Source: an uncultured bacterium (lineage in GTDB: Bacteria > Planctomycetota > Phycisphaerae > Phycisphaerales > UBA1924). Taken from it: a DNA stretch of 33,756 bases. The first letter of the stretch is position 1. Each line of letters begins with the position of its first letter. Shown here one piece after another: positions 1 to 7,277 of the stretch. A program made the translations under genes and the position numbers. Where the stretch lies: assembly GCA_903834785.1 (NCBI GenBank), contig CAILKP010000057.1:1-33756 (forward strand), written 5' to 3'. The notes under the pieces were generated by a model, which was not told the DNA's origin, ran no database searches, and saw nothing but the letters and a program-made list of their open reading frames with translations.

Positions 1-86
1 CACTTGCCGCTGATGCGGATGGCAAGCACGGCGATCTTCAGCAGGAGGGACTCGTCGGCGATCTGGTCCGGCGTGAGCTTGGTCAT
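1..86 (-). CDS. 5' end of unidentified gene, cut by the window edge
   Basis: The minus strand reads an open frame from an ATG at 86 to the left edge, giving about 28 residues that begin MTKLTPDQIADESLLLK and continue with a short hydrophobic stretch. An in-frame ATG at 95 would add three residues. The AGGAG lying directly before the ATG at 86 is too close to act as a normal ribosome site, so the start is uncertain. The product is not recognised from this short piece. It faces away from the peptidase fragment that begins about 30 bases to its right, so a rearrangement junction may lie between them. Confidence 0.4.
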   Translation of the reverse strand, partial: MTKLTPDQIADESLLLKIAVLAIRISGK

Positions 87-121
87 GCTCCTCATCTATG
101 CGCCAGAGCTGACACGGTTGC

Positions 122-415
122 GTGGTTTTCTACAGAGCAGCCCCTCGTCCACCTGAGAAGGTGGAACTGGTAATCGCTGACCTTACTCACGACACTTATC
201 TTCGCTGGTCCGGTTCCAATTCACCAAACGCGTCTGGCTACCGCGTCGTGTGGCGTGAGACAACTTCAAATGAGTGGACCGGTCTGCGGCAGGCGGGCGA
301 TACCCGCGAGATCCGCCTAGAGATGAACAAGGACAACTATTTCTTCGGCGTGCGAGCCGTTGATGCCAGTGGAAACGGCGGGCTGGTCAGGCCCGCCGTT
401 CCGGTTCGGAAGTGA
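122..415 (+). pseudogene. Orphan C-terminal domain fragment of an M28-type peptidase
   Basis: This short frame opens with a GTG at 122, just after an in-frame TGA at 110-112, and encodes 97 residues. The residues read like the small beta-sandwich (Fn3-like) tail found after the catalytic domain in many bacterial M28 metallopeptidases: THDTYLRW, then GYRVVWRETT, then KDNYFFGVRAVDASGN. The metal-binding catalytic domain, which should precede it by several hundred residues, is absent: all three plus-strand frames upstream were read and none continues the family. It is therefore most likely the remnant of a truncated gene whose 5' part was lost or moved. A free-standing small protein is the alternative. 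No ribosome site is evident before the GTG. The assignment rests on remembered family patterns and is moderately secure. Confidence 0.5.
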
Positions 416-448
416 CTTTGTCTTGTCCGCAGCCGGCCAGGCAGACAG

Positions 449-1324
449 TCAGAACAGAAACCGGATCCCGACCGAAACGCCGATTGATGTGGCCGCGCGA
501 TGCCGCACGTGTTCGTACGCGGGCAGCAGAACAGAGATCTCCGCGGCGAAGGTTCTGGCTTCGTAGAGGAACCCCGGCGACACATGCAGTTCATAGTCGC
601 CGGAAGTCTCGTAGAGCCCGTTCAACTCAAGCATGAAGTAACTTGCCGCCTCAGTCGTTGCCGAGTACCTCGCCGGGTCAACCCGGTACAGCACCGCGGT
701 GTCGTGCCGCAGCGCATCAGCGGCCGTGTCTCCCGCCAGTCGGGTACCGTGCCCCTCGCCGGCGGTATTGAACTTGTATCGCAGTGCCTGCGTGAACCCC
801 CATCGATCCTGAATCGTCATCAGCACGATCCCGGCGAAGGGGTCAACAGACTCCGAGGAGTACGTCCCGTCTCCGCTCGGCAGTTCCGCCCCGCCAAGCA
901 GCGACAGACGCGTCGTGTTCAGCGGCGAGCTGTCAAGCTGCCACACCCGCCATTTGGCGTACAGCGAGAGATCAGCCACACCGGAGTCGGTGTCACGTCG
1001 TCCGCCCAGTGTCGTCCTGCTGTCCAGCAGCACCGTCGGCACATCGAGTGTTACCGACAGATTGCTGAGCACACCGTACTGCAGCGTGGACTGGCTGATG
1101 AGCATTTCGCCGTGGCGGTCGCTGTTCATTGGATCCGTGCCCTGCCGGGTGTACCGTAAGGTCTCTCGGAACGCAAAGTGCCCGACCGCGGGCTGGGTGG
1201 TTGACGGGGTCGAAGTCGCCTCCTGTGCCCGGGCGGTGATGGCCGCCGCCGAGACCAGGAAAGTAAACAAGAGGGATTGAGCCGTGGAGTAGTGCAAGTG
1301 TTGCTCCTTGTGTCGATTTTGCAT
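449..1324 (-). CDS. Outer-membrane beta-barrel protein of the metal-associated cluster
   Basis: This encodes 291 residues. An N-terminal signal sequence (hydrophobic SLLFTFLVSAAAITARA, likely cut near ARAQE) is followed by alternating polar and hydrophobic strands, for example NLSVTLDVPTVLL and TTRLSLLGGAELP, and ends in a terminal aromatic IRFLF. That pattern is typical of outer-membrane barrels and resembles the 'transporter'/MetA-pathway phenol-degradation style of putative porins. The start ATG lies only 6 bases after the stop of the upstream HMA lipoprotein, so the two are almost certainly co-transcribed and probably translationally coupled; no Shine-Dalgarno site is visible. From its neighbours it may move or sense a metal ion or a small molecule across the outer membrane, but that is inference. 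Identity as a barrel is fairly sure; the substrate is unknown. Confidence 0.7.
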   Translation of the reverse strand: MQNRHKEQHLHYSTAQSLLFTFLVSAAAITARAQEATSTPSTTQPAVGHFAFRETLRYTRQGTDPMNSDRHGEMLISQSTLQYGVLSNLSVTLDVPTVLLDSRTTLGGRRDTDSGVADLSLYAKWRVWQLDSSPLNTTRLSLLGGAELPSGDGTYSSESVDPFAGIVLMTIQDRWGFTQALRYKFNTAGEGHGTRLAGDTAADALRHDTAVLYRVDPARYSATTEAASYFMLELNGLYETSGDYELHVSPGFLYEARTFAAEISVLLPAYEHVRHRAATSIGVSVGIRFLF

Positions 1325-1330
1325 TGCGAA

Positions 1331-1672
1331 TCAGTTCACCGACACGACGGTAAAGCCGGCATCGGTAACGGCCCGTGCCAACCGGGCCTTGCTCGGCCGG
1401 ACACCCCCGGTCAGGCCGATGTGGATCGCGCCTTTCTCCAGATCGATGTTCACGGTGGTGACACCCGGAACCTTCTTGAGGGTTGAGTTGATGTTGTTCG
1501 CACACAACGGGCACGACAGGCCGGTGGCCATCACCACGGCGTGGTCCGAGGCGATCGGCGTCTCAGAAAAGGTGGCGGCCGGGGCACCGCCGGTGCCCGC
1601 GGGCTGGCAGCCAGAAAGCATGATGCAGACGGGGACGATGAGCAAGGTGCGAACAAGTGAGTTGAGATTCAT
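1331..1672 (-). CDS. HMA (heavy-metal-associated) domain lipoprotein
   Basis: The chosen ATG at 1672 gives 113 residues beginning MNLNSLVRTLLIVPVCIMLSGC, a lipoprotein signal with the lipobox LSGC. An upstream in-frame start at 1705 would add an unneeded hydrophilic leader. After a short Ala/Thr linker the rest is one ferredoxin-like HMA domain: the metal-binding loop GLSCPLCANNI carries the CxxC pair, followed by LKKVPGVTTVNIDLEKG and a closing DAGFTVVSV. In this family the two cysteines bind Cu(I), Hg(II) or similar soft metals, as in MerP and CopZ. Anchored by lipid, it would act on the periplasmic side as a metal scavenger or carrier. It sits between a Cys-rich exported protein upstream and an outer-membrane barrel 6 bases downstream, which supports metal handling. 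Which metal cannot be told. Confidence 0.85.
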   Translation of the reverse strand: MNLNSLVRTLLIVPVCIMLSGCQPAGTGGAPAATFSETPIASDHAVVMATGLSCPLCANNINSTLKKVPGVTTVNIDLEKGAIHIGLTGGVRPSKARLARAVTDAGFTVVSVN

Positions 1673-2019
1673 AAGCGTGCTCCATCGAAATGAGCGGTGA
1701 AACAAGTGAGGTAGAACAAGACGAAGTCAGACCGGCTTGCTGCACACATCGGCCACGAATCGACTTGGCTTCCAGCCGAGAAGCTGGATCGGCACAAGCC
1801 AGGACTTGCCAGGAGGGCGAGCGGCCCAGTCCGCCGGATGCGACGGCCGGTGCTGACGTTCATGTGATGTGGGGACACAGCCGTGGAGAGGCCAGCGAGA
1901 GCCCAGAAGGGATCTGCGAGAACAGTGCGCGGCGTATACGGAGAATCAGGTTTGCGCCTGAGAAGGAGGCTTGCTCCCAACTCACCGGGCGCGCAGTGCT
2001 GCCGTCTCGGGGGGGTCCG
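1673..2019. other. Non-coding or unassigned stretch between two minus-strand genes
   Basis: About 350 bases separate the Cys-rich protein stop from the HMA lipoprotein start. Open frames exist on both strands (roughly 100-130 codons), but their residues show no recognisable fold, no signal peptide and a composition like random GC-rich sequence. No convincing terminator, tRNA or repeat was found. The stretch may hold the promoter for the HMA lipoprotein and barrel pair, or simply the untranslated middle of one transcript. Confidence 0.4.
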
Positions 2020-2454
2020 CTACGTCTGCCGCCGGCAAAGAACTTCCAACCTCGTCGATGCCCCCGCGCCGACTGACAGCAAGTGAGCCGACGGGGCTGT
2101 GGTCAGGATGGTCGGTGGCTCTGGAAGAAGCCCGGCGACCGGCGGAAAGGCAAAGACTGTCAGTTCAAGTCGCTCGCTGCCAGTCGGAAGCGGCGGTGCC
2201 GGAACGCGCTGGGGTGCAGGCCGAGACGGCGATACCGCACAGCAGCAGGTGCGACCGGTCGGGTCACATCCGCAGCCCACGGCCTCATCCGTCTCCTCGT
2301 CCGAGTCAGCCCCAGAGTCGCACGATATCGCCCCCGCCGCAATACTGGCCGTGTTGGCTTGGCAGACGGCCACCTCCCACGCCCAAACACCCTGCGTGAG
2401 CAAGACGCCGAGAACGGCGGCAAGCAGCGGGATGATGGATCGAGCCAAGAGCAT
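2020..2454 (-). CDS. Small Cys-rich exported or membrane protein, possibly metal-related
   Basis: From the ATG at 2454 the product has 144 residues: a clear hydrophobic signal or anchor (ARSIIPLLAAVLGVLLTQG), then a segment with acidic residues (DSGADSDEETDE) next to a cysteine cluster (GCGC followed by RTCCCAV), then a Pro-rich hydrophobic tail ending LCRRQT. Eight cysteines occur after the signal. An ATG at 2478 is an alternative start, but it abuts the G/C-tract palindromes, so the inner start is preferred. No Shine-Dalgarno site is visible for either. The family is not recognised. Small Cys-rich exported proteins next to HMA-domain genes suggest metal binding, and the palindromes directly upstream suggest metal-controlled expression, but both points are inference. 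Confidence 0.55.
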   Translation of the reverse strand: MLLARSIIPLLAAVLGVLLTQGVWAWEVAVCQANTASIAAGAISCDSGADSDEETDEAVGCGCDPTGRTCCCAVSPSRPAPQRVPAPPLPTGSERLELTVFAFPPVAGLLPEPPTILTTAPSAHLLSVGAGASTRLEVLCRRQT

Positions 2455-2461
2455 CGTCGTG

Positions 2462-2508
2462 ATAGTAGTATGCCACATACCCCCCGGGGGTTCATCCCCG
2501 GGGGGGGA
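2462..2508 (-). promoter_or_regulatory. Tandem G/C-tract palindromes, candidate metal-sensor operator
   Basis: On the plus strand, CCCCCCGGGGG occupies 2480-2490 and CCCCGGGGGGGG occupies 2496-2507, separated by TTCAT. A third dyad, GTATG-CCA-CATAC, spans 2468-2480. G/C tracts flanked by ATAC/GTAT are the known style of operators bound by the CsoR/RcnR/FrmR family of metal and aldehyde sensors. The element lies just upstream of the Cys-rich exported gene and within its probable promoter: TACTAT at 2467-2462 on the minus strand is a weak -10 candidate. No regulator gene of this family is in the window. Confidence 0.45.
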
Positions 2509-2567
2509 GCGAAATCTGGTCGATCCACCATAACAACCGGCGATTGGACCGGCCCATCCGGCTCCGC

Positions 2568-3662
2568 TCAAGAGACGGTCGGCAGATAGGCGGCAATCAC
2601 GTCCCGGGCCGACCCCAGATCAGCCAGATCAATCATCTCGCACGAGGTGTGAATGTATCGGGTTCCGACCACGATGCCGACTGCCCGGGCACCCTTGCCC
2701 GTCTGCTGACCGGCCGCACCATCCTGCCCGCCGCGGAGCAGGATCGTCCGCTGATAGGCGATCCGATTCTTCTTGGCGACGGTCTCGATCTCCTTGACCA
2801 AGGTGTGATCGGCGATGAAGCTTGAGTCCATCAGGTGCAGGCCGAAGCCCTTGCCCTGCTCGGTCACCTTCTCATCCTCGGGGACACCGGGAACATCGCA
2901 CGACAAGGTCACGTCAATACCCAGCGAAATGTCCGCCTCAACAATGTGGCTGCCTGTCTTGGCGCCGCGAAGGCCGACTTCCTCCTGGGTGGTGAACACC
3001 ACGTAAATCTCGCAGGCGTGCGCCGCCTTGGACTCGTGGAGTTTCTTGATCGACTCCACGCCCAGCCAGCAAGCGACGCGGTTGTCCATGCTCTGGCAGA
3101 CCGCCTTGGTGCCGACGAGCACGAAGGGATCGGCGTACACGGCGTAGTCGCCCAGCTTGACCCGCTTGCTCACCTCTGCCGCCGGCAGGCCGGTGTCGAT
3201 CACCAGTTCCTTGATGTCGGGGATCTTCTTGCGATCCTCATCGCTGGCGATGTGCACCGGACGGCCGCCCGGGTTCATGATGCAGGGCAGGTCGCCGGAA
3301 TCAGTCACCAGCGTCATCCGCCGGGAGAACAGGTTCCGGGTGTCAAACCCGCCGGCGTTGACCACGCGCAGGAACCCGGACTTCTCGACAGCCCGGACGT
3401 AGAAACCGATCTGGTCCATGTGGCAGAGGATCGACACGCGCGTCGGCCGCTTGCCCGGCTTGCCAGCCTTGGCCGTCGCCGGCTTGCCGCCCGCACCCCG
3501 CGGCCCGCGGCGGCAGATGAGGTTCCCCAACGCATCCGTGGTGATCTCGTCAAAGTACTGAGACACCTCCGCAGCCAGCAGTTCACGAACCCGTTCCTCG
3601 CGGCCGGGGACGCCCGGGGTAAGACACAAACGGCGGAGCAGGTCGGTGTTGATGTTCTTCAT
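2568..3662 (-). CDS. M42 family metallo-aminopeptidase
   Basis: This encodes 364 residues from the ATG at 3662; the longer frame from 3698 adds a non-family leader. M42 enzymes are cytoplasmic di-zinc or di-cobalt aminopeptidases, often large oligomers, that trim peptides released by proteases. The family landmarks are all present in order: the opening LCLTPGVPGREERVRELL, the first metal histidine in LCHMDQIGFYV, the bridging Asp in SMDNRVACWLG, the catalytic Glu pair in TTQEEVGLRGA, an Asp in GIDVTLSCDVPG, and the last metal histidine in GTRYIHTSCEM. Length fits the family. A Gly/Lys-rich insertion (roughly residues 60-75, GAGGKPATAKAGKPGK) just before the first metal motif is unusual. No clear ribosome site is seen. 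It is transcribed alone: a strong terminator separates it from the cytochrome gene upstream. Confidence 0.9.
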   Translation of the reverse strand: MKNINTDLLRRLCLTPGVPGREERVRELLAAEVSQYFDEITTDALGNLICRRGPRGAGGKPATAKAGKPGKRPTRVSILCHMDQIGFYVRAVEKSGFLRVVNAGGFDTRNLFSRRMTLVTDSGDLPCIMNPGGRPVHIASDEDRKKIPDIKELVIDTGLPAAEVSKRVKLGDYAVYADPFVLVGTKAVCQSMDNRVACWLGVESIKKLHESKAAHACEIYVVFTTQEEVGLRGAKTGSHIVEADISLGIDVTLSCDVPGVPEDEKVTEQGKGFGLHLMDSSFIADHTLVKEIETVAKKNRIAYQRTILLRGGQDGAAGQQTGKGARAVGIVVGTRYIHTSCEMIDLADLGSARDVIAAYLPTVS

Positions 3663-3757
3663 GACGGCAACCGTAGCCGGATCATGCCCGGCCGCCAACT
3701 GGACCTCCGAACCGAAGCCCCTGCCCCCGGGCCGTCAGCGTCCGGGACCAGAAACAA

Positions 3758-3790
3758 CCGAAGCCCGGCGGGAGTACCGCCGGGCTTCGG
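3758..3790 (-). terminator. Strong intrinsic terminator after the cytochrome gene
   Basis: A perfect 14-bp inverted repeat (CCGAAGCCCGGCGG at 3758-3771 and its complement at 3777-3790) encloses the 5-base loop GAGTA. Read on the minus strand, the stem is followed by TTGTTTCTGG, a modest T-rich tail. It lies 26 bases past the stop of the multihaem cytochrome gene and before the M42 peptidase start, so it should end the cytochrome transcript. Confidence 0.8.
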
Positions 3791-3815
3791 GAAAGTGCTT
3801 GGCATTCAGTTCAAA

Positions 3816-5975
3816 TCAGCAGCCGATGGCAAAGGCGTTGATGAACTCGATGAAGTCCGTGCCGTCGATCGTGCCATCGGGCAGCAGCCCGCTGTCACCA
3901 CCGCCAGCCACATCCGCCGCCGGATCAACCGTGGCATCGCCGATGCCAAACGAGTTGATGAAGGCGATGAAGTCATTGCCATCGACGGTGCCGTCGACAA
4001 CAACATCCGCAAGGCTGCAGCCGGTCGGGGCCGACAGATCAACCAGGGCATAGTCCACCTCAACCGGCTGGCTCTTGCCCCACTTGATCCACTGGGCGTA
4101 AACGATCTCACCGGCCGGCAGAGCTGTCAGCGGTGCGGTCGGAGTGTAGCCCGAGGGCAGCGTCCAACGCTCGACCAGCGTGCCGTCGAAATCAACGAAC
4201 TGCGGCTGCGGCGTGAACTGGGACACGTCCGTGGCCATGTCACGCAGGAACTCAATGTACTCACGCGACGTCGTCTGGTAGTACACGCGAACCTCGGCCC
4301 GGGCTGCGCCAGCGGGCACCGTGTACTGCGTGTCATCCCAGTGCTGGCCGTCGGCGTACGAGTAGTTCACCGGCGGCGACTGAATCGCCTGGAACACCGC
4401 GTTGCTGAAACCGCGCGGTGGAATGCGGTTGTCGGAGAACACCTTGTTGTTGATGTCCAGATGGAAGCCCGGCCCCTGCGGCAGGCCGGCGATTGCCGCC
4501 ATAGACGCGTCCAGACCGTGCACGACCTGATACACCTTTGTCGAGTTCACATCCAGATCAGCGGTCGCGAAGTTGTACGAGCCGAACTCACCGATCAGCT
4601 GGTTGTCGCTATTGAGGAATCGCACGTTCACCCAGCCGCGGCGACCTTCTGAGAAGCCGCCAGGGAACTTGTGGCCCGCGTTGTTGATCACGCGAACGTT
4701 CAGCGACGATCCACTGACCGACGTCTCCAGATCGGTGCCGCGGCGGAGGTGCGACTTGTTCCGATCCACCGCGTTGTCCACCTCCGCGGCATTGTCCATC
4801 AGCGAATCCAGACCGAACATGTCCCACACCGACCGCAGCACCCAAGAGTTGGCAGCGTTGAAGTTGTGCACCGGAATGTCGGGACGCACCGGCGGAGCAA
4901 GCTCGCAGCCCTGGCCCGAGGTTGACGGCTGATGGCAATCCTGGCACGTCGAGTACACGGTTTCCTGGTTGAAGATCACCTTCCCACCCGTGATCGGATC
5001 GGCCGTAACGCCGTCGAACGAGAAACGTCCGACCTCGCCGGGGCCGCCGTTGGGATCCGCGACAGTCAGCGTCACACCACCGTTGGCAAACGCTGACGAC
5101 GCCCACTCGGAGAACGTGCGATCCAGCGGGTACATGTCGTATTTGTTGCCCGTCGGGTGCTTCTCATCCAGCGGCGTCGCGGAATAGGTGCCGTCAGGCT
5201 GCCGCATGAACACCGGGTTCGAAACGTCGTGGCACGAGGCACACATCGCCGAGGTGCCGTGGAACGGAGACTCGGCCCATTCGTGGAACGGCAGGAAACC
5301 CAGGTTGTACGGCCCGCGACGACGATCACTGGTGTCAAACACAAAGCCGTTGGCTGCCAGCGGGCCACCATTGGCGAAGTTCGGCGGGCGGTTCACGCCC
5401 AGCGCCTCCAGCAGTTCGCGGTCCGTGCTGCCCGTCACCGAGCCCGAGCCCGAAGGCGGGAAGTTGCCGACCTGTTCGACCGGATTCACCTGACGGTGGC
5501 ACACAATGCACGAGACGCCGTTCTTGTCCAGCTCCTGCAGGGCCGATCCATCCGTCGGGAACGCGCGGTTCTCGATGAAGCCCGAGGGCGCGTGGCACCG
5601 CAGGCACGCTGATCCCGACTCGCCGGCATCTTTCTCGGCAATCTGGAACGCAGCGTGGAACACAGGGTCCCGCATCGACTGCGCCATCATCGAGTACTTC
5701 CACCGGCCGTAGGGGATCGTGTAGCTGTTCGGCTGCTCGCCTGAATAGTCCTGGTGGCAGCCGGCGCAGTACTGCGGCTCGCGCAGCGCTTCAAGAACTC
5801 CGCCGTTGAACGAGTTGTTCTGCGGCTGCGTGCCGTAGAAGTAGAAGTCATTGCGGGTGGTCGCCACGCGCGGAGTTGCAAACGCCACGGCACCAATACC
5901 CACTGCCGCAAGGGTGCCCGCGAGAACGATGATTCGACCGGGACGCACGAGTGATGTCAGGGAACGGCGTTGCAT
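3816..5975 (-). CDS. Secreted multihaem c-type cytochrome with C-terminal dockerin-like tail
   Basis: From the ATG at 5975 the protein has 719 residues. That start is preferred over 5981 because AGGAG lies 7 bases before it. Residues 12-34 form a signal or anchor segment. Five CXXCH haem-binding motifs follow, at C70-H74, C124-H128, C156-H160, C245-H249 and C344-H348, so it should carry five covalent haems and act in electron transfer outside the cytoplasm. The second half has no haem sites and reads as beta-rich domain sequence. The last 65 or so residues hold two copies of a DGTxDGxDFIxFINxF loop, like paired EF-hand dockerin repeats, and end in Gly-Cys, the form called GC-type dockerin in Phycisphaerales. 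Partner and electron donor are unknown. A hairpin-rich region lies upstream and a strong terminator downstream, so it is monocistronic. Confidence 0.85.
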   Translation of the reverse strand: MQRRSLTSLVRPGRIIVLAGTLAAVGIGAVAFATPRVATTRNDFYFYGTQPQNNSFNGGVLEALREPQYCAGCHQDYSGEQPNSYTIPYGRWKYSMMAQSMRDPVFHAAFQIAEKDAGESGSACLRCHAPSGFIENRAFPTDGSALQELDKNGVSCIVCHRQVNPVEQVGNFPPSGSGSVTGSTDRELLEALGVNRPPNFANGGPLAANGFVFDTSDRRRGPYNLGFLPFHEWAESPFHGTSAMCASCHDVSNPVFMRQPDGTYSATPLDEKHPTGNKYDMYPLDRTFSEWASSAFANGGVTLTVADPNGGPGEVGRFSFDGVTADPITGGKVIFNQETVYSTCQDCHQPSTSGQGCELAPPVRPDIPVHNFNAANSWVLRSVWDMFGLDSLMDNAAEVDNAVDRNKSHLRRGTDLETSVSGSSLNVRVINNAGHKFPGGFSEGRRGWVNVRFLNSDNQLIGEFGSYNFATADLDVNSTKVYQVVHGLDASMAAIAGLPQGPGFHLDINNKVFSDNRIPPRGFSNAVFQAIQSPPVNYSYADGQHWDDTQYTVPAGAARAEVRVYYQTTSREYIEFLRDMATDVSQFTPQPQFVDFDGTLVERWTLPSGYTPTAPLTALPAGEIVYAQWIKWGKSQPVEVDYALVDLSAPTGCSLADVVVDGTVDGNDFIAFINSFGIGDATVDPAADVAGGGDSGLLPDGTIDGTDFIEFINAFAIGC

Positions 5976-6058
5976 GTTCATTCTCCTCCAGTGAGCTGGA
6001 AGACCTTTTCGATTCTTTCTCGACCGGCCAGTCGATCGATAACACACTGGCTCGTCAT

Positions 6059-6128
6059 CGGCCGACGAGCGTCGGCCGAATATCTATTCGAAGCATCATT
6101 CGCCCGGTTGCATCCGCTTGCAACCGGG
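6059..6128. repeat. Two inverted repeats upstream of the cytochrome gene
   Basis: CGGCCGAC at 6059-6066 pairs with GTCGGCCG at 6071-6078 around a 4-base loop. CCCGGTTGCA at 6103-6112 pairs with TGCAACCGGG at 6119-6128 around TCCGCT. Both lie in the gap between the cytochrome start (5975) and the mqnD stop (6257). They could be regulator-binding dyads for the cytochrome, mRNA leader hairpins, or part of the mqnD terminator. No T-run follows either stem, so a simple terminator is less likely. Confidence 0.5.
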
Positions 6129-6256
6129 ACGGACAGAGATGTACACATCTTCGGTCGGATGCGGCTGGCGTCCTCCACTCCGCTCGTCCTGACCAACCCC
6201 CAAATAGGCGATTCACCCTTTATCGGGACCTCGCCCCCCCCCGGCGGTCAACCCCA

Positions 6257-7213
6257 TTATCGGGTGGGGTCCAGCATTTCAAACATCTCGATGCGCGGCA
6301 CCACCCCCAAGTCCGCCGCCGCACCGAGCATGATCCGCGCCGCCTTCACGCCATCGGGCCGCGCATCAACCGTGTACTTGTTGACGTACAGCGTGATGTA
6401 CCGGTCCAGCGTGGCATCATCCTTAAGAGGTGAAAAGGTTCTTGCATATTCAAGTGACTCGGCCCGGTGCGCCAGCGCGAATCGGATCGAGGCATCCAGC
6501 AGATCGACCACGCGCTGAAGCGTACCAGCCCCAAACCGCGAATCCAGATCCCGCCGCACCGCGTTGGAGCCCAGAGGCAGCGGCAGCCCATGCCGGCGTT
6601 TGAACTCGACTCCCAGGTCCATCAATGCAGCCAGCCCGGCGTTCTGAAACGTCAACTGCGACTCGTGGATCAGCAAACCTAGATCCGCTATCCCCGCCGC
6701 CACCTTTCCCACGATCTGGTCAAACGGCGTTTCGACAATCTCGAAGCTTTCCGCCGAGCCAAGCACCGAACACAGACATGCCCAGGCCGTGGTGCCTCGG
6801 CCGGGAATCGCCAGCCGGTACCGCCTGCCGTCGGCAGCCGCCGACCGGATCGACTCCAAAGTGATCTCCGGCCGCTGGCCCTGCCGCACCAGTTTCGGCC
6901 CCCAGTCATCTCCAAAGCTCGAGCCGCACACCGTCGGGGCGTACCTGTCCCAGATCCGGGGCAGTGTCGCAAAGCTCACCGCGGTAATATCCAGGTCCCC
7001 CACTGCCACCGCCCGCTGATTCAGCTTGGAGATGTCCTCCGGCACGCTGATGAACCGGATTCCGTGCGTATCGAGCACCGCCGGTGACAGCACCCGCTCT
7101 GGGCTCGCCGGATCCACCTTGCCGGTGATCGGCCACCACATAAACACATCATCTGCATCAGCCGAGTGAGCGAGCGTGAGCGTAACAGCGGTGCTGGGGG
7201 CGTTCGTTGACAT
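6257..7213 (-). CDS. mqnD: 1,4-dihydroxy-6-naphthoate synthase (menaquinone, futalosine pathway)
   Basis: From the ATG at 7213 the product has 318 residues. MqnD converts cyclic dehypoxanthine futalosine to 1,4-dihydroxy-6-naphthoate in the alternative menaquinone route and has a periplasmic-binding-protein-like fold but works in the cytoplasm. Family landmarks are visible: LAHSADADDVFMWWP near the start, HGIRFISVPEDISKLN, ITAVSFATLPRI, and in the second lobe KRRHGLPLPLGSNAVRRDL. An upstream start at 7267 would add an Arg/Pro-rich leader absent from the family. It is followed by no other menaquinone gene here; its upstream neighbour panC is 64 bases away on the same strand, so the two may be co-transcribed. 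The presence of MqnD implies a respiratory quinone of the menaquinone type made by the futalosine path. Confidence 0.88.
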   Translation of the reverse strand: MSTNAPSTAVTLTLAHSADADDVFMWWPITGKVDPASPERVLSPAVLDTHGIRFISVPEDISKLNQRAVAVGDLDITAVSFATLPRIWDRYAPTVCGSSFGDDWGPKLVRQGQRPEITLESIRSAAADGRRYRLAIPGRGTTAWACLCSVLGSAESFEIVETPFDQIVGKVAAGIADLGLLIHESQLTFQNAGLAALMDLGVEFKRRHGLPLPLGSNAVRRDLDSRFGAGTLQRVVDLLDASIRFALAHRAESLEYARTFSPLKDDATLDRYITLYVNKYTVDARPDGVKAARIMLGAAADLGVVPRIEMFEMLDPTR

Positions 7214-7277
7214 CCAAGGCCATCGTACTGCGGTCGGCCTGAGGGTGCCGGCTCCCGGTCGATACACGAATATCCGC

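Noticed and set aside
1669..1980. 103-codon minus-strand frame in the gap before the HMA lipoprotein
   Set aside because: It starts at TTG without a ribosome site, overlaps the lipoprotein start slightly, and shows no domain or signal peptide.
2835..4652. 605-codon plus-strand open frame
   Set aside because: It is the mirror of the M42 peptidase and cytochrome genes, both with clear motifs on the minus strand; its residues are rich in His, Arg and Val with no family pattern.
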